NCBI GenBank assembly: GCA_050948785.1
Contig: JBMNEM010000003.1
Span: 26,589-90,588, forward strand
Length of the DNA stretch: 64,000 bases
Direction of reading: 5' to 3'
Origin: JAAZMI01 sp050948785
Lineage (GTDB): Bacteria > Bacillota > Dethiobacteria > DTU022 > UBA8154
Shown piece after piece: positions 63,145-64,000 of this stretch; position 1 is the first letter of the stretch; every line of letters starts with the position of its first letter. Below the pieces are notes generated by a model. The model did not search any database. It had not been told where the DNA came from and was given only the letters and a program-made list of their open reading frames with translations. The position numbers and the translations under genes were made by a program.

Positions 63145-64000
63145 ATGAAATGTCTGTATAGGGGATTAAAACCCCGTTTAAAATCAACATTTGCTTCTCT
63201 GATGATTTTTGCCCTGCTCTTCAGTTTTCTGGGAGCAATAAGTCCGGCGACGGCGGCTGCCGCGACACCGGCAGACAGCCTTATTGTCAATATTGACAAC
63301 AATGGCGAAACTACGACCGTACACACCTATACGTTAGCTGAAATGGAGGCGCTCAGTGGTGAGGATATAGTCTATTATTCATCGATAGACTCCATGCCGG
63401 CCCCCGTTTTAACTATTGCCCGGGGGGTTACCCTGAGCAGTTTGGTGCAAGACCTCAACGAAAAACATAATGCCAATATAACTCTCAGCCCCGATACTCT
63501 GAAAAGTATCAAGCTTCATGCCACTGACGGCTGGAGTGCCACGTATAGCTATGATTACCTTTTTGGCGCTCCCCGCAACTATTATCCTCAATTGGTAAGT
63601 TGCTGGGATGAAAATTCAGGTTTGACAGGTCCCGGCTCCGATGCCGATCCAGTGGCATTAGAGCCAATGTTTGCAGTATCCTCTTTCCAGGGACGCTTTC
63701 TTACCGACTTAGATCCGGGCAAGATGATTGGCCCTGGCGAAGAAGGCTCCACTACATTCCGTTTTTGTTTCGGCCAGACTGCGGTTGAACTTGCCGGATA
63801 CTATGCCTGACCACAGGCCGCTTTGGCAAGTATGTATATAAAATGGATATCGTCATGGATATTGCCCCGCCGGAAAGCCTGCCTGCTCCGGAGCTTACCG
63901 CCGACAGTACGGATAACGCAGTAGGCCAAGTCAATAGACATCACCTTTGCCGACGACGAATCCTGGCGTGAGGCCATCACCGGCATCACCGTGGATGGCA
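63145..64000 (+). pseudogene. Sulfite-oxidase-fold-like surface protein gene with two frameshifts, cut by window end
   Basis: From the ATG after AGGAGGGAC: signal peptide (about 1-38, SPATAAA) and a sulfite-oxidase-like domain with YYSSIDSMPAPVLTIARGVT (Ser variant) and FRFCFGQTAVELAGYYA, then TGA at 63808. The family continuation TTGRFGKYVYKMDIVMDI and an HID start (LPAPELTADSTDNAVG) are in another frame over 63807-63930. From 63931 the HID continues (SIDITFADDESWREAITGIT) back in the first frame. The two shifts cancel. This could be a decaying gene or paired sequence errors. The gene runs off the window. Confidence 0.65.

Overview
The window looks like the chromosome of an anaerobic, monoderm member of the Bacillota, most like a Peptococcaceae/Desulfotomaculum-type clostridium. 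The signs are a tungsten-enzyme/Hdr-type redox cluster with selenocysteine, rubrerythrin, strong sigma-A promoters, GGAGG-type ribosome sites with frequent GTG/TTG starts, SLH-domain surface proteins, and no outer-membrane genes. This assignment is inference. No rRNA, tRNA, CRISPR array or intact transposon was seen.

Layout. 1-8 kb: a frameshifted Phd/YefM antitoxin, then a peptide/nickel-type ABC transporter operon (binding protein, two permeases, one fused double ATPase) ending in a class I methyltransferase, with a decayed desuccinylase-like remnant between the last two genes. A truncated DNA methylase and two hypothetical genes follow. 8-12.4 kb: small membrane protein, Fsr-like MFS exporter, DUF3784-type membrane protein, M24 peptidase. 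12.5-21.1 kb (minus strand): an operon matching bamBCDEF of the class II benzoyl-CoA reductase family with fdhD inserted. Two of its genes read through in-frame UGA codons that I interpret as selenocysteine: the MvhD/BamF-like protein and the HdrA/BamE-like protein. Each UGA is followed at the right distance by a SECIS-like hairpin. A conventional gene call breaks both genes. 21.6-29.3 kb: polar amino-acid ABC transporter, small HTH protein, an internally deleted sodium:solute symporter, LivJ-like binding protein, nitrilase-family amidase and YfcC-type carrier. 29.5-33.9 kb: rubrerythrin, a His-rich PadR regulator with a Cys/His-rich partner, CCA-adding enzyme, and a TrmO-FmdE fusion behind a riboswitch-like leader.

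34-64 kb is the most unusual part: about 30 kb of paralogous exported proteins. Most carry a domain that resembles the sulfite-oxidase/molybdopterin-binding fold, with a conserved INTWPTKKWY-type motif. The residue at the presumed Mo-ligand position is Cys in some copies and Ser or Thr in others. These domains are mixed with chitobiase-C-terminal-like, Shr/HID-like (DUF1533), Ig-like, beta-helix, RCC1, BspA-type leucine-rich and metallophosphatase modules. Two proteins end in three SLH domains. Five otherwise unrelated proteins end in one shared C-terminal domain of about 110 residues that stops flush at NPxxLQ. Inside the array is a small operon coding for an ExbB/TolQ-type channel and a DUF2149 one-TM partner, flanked by two of the surface proteins. 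This suggests a proton-motive-force-powered envelope system in a cell without an outer membrane. The array is evolving by duplication: near-identical gene tails and terminators, a collapsed gene copy, and a frameshifted copy at the window end. A repeated leader RNA (aptamer-like fold plus terminator) occurs at three places and resembles the Moco riboswitch class.

All family calls rest on reading motifs by eye. No database search was run.
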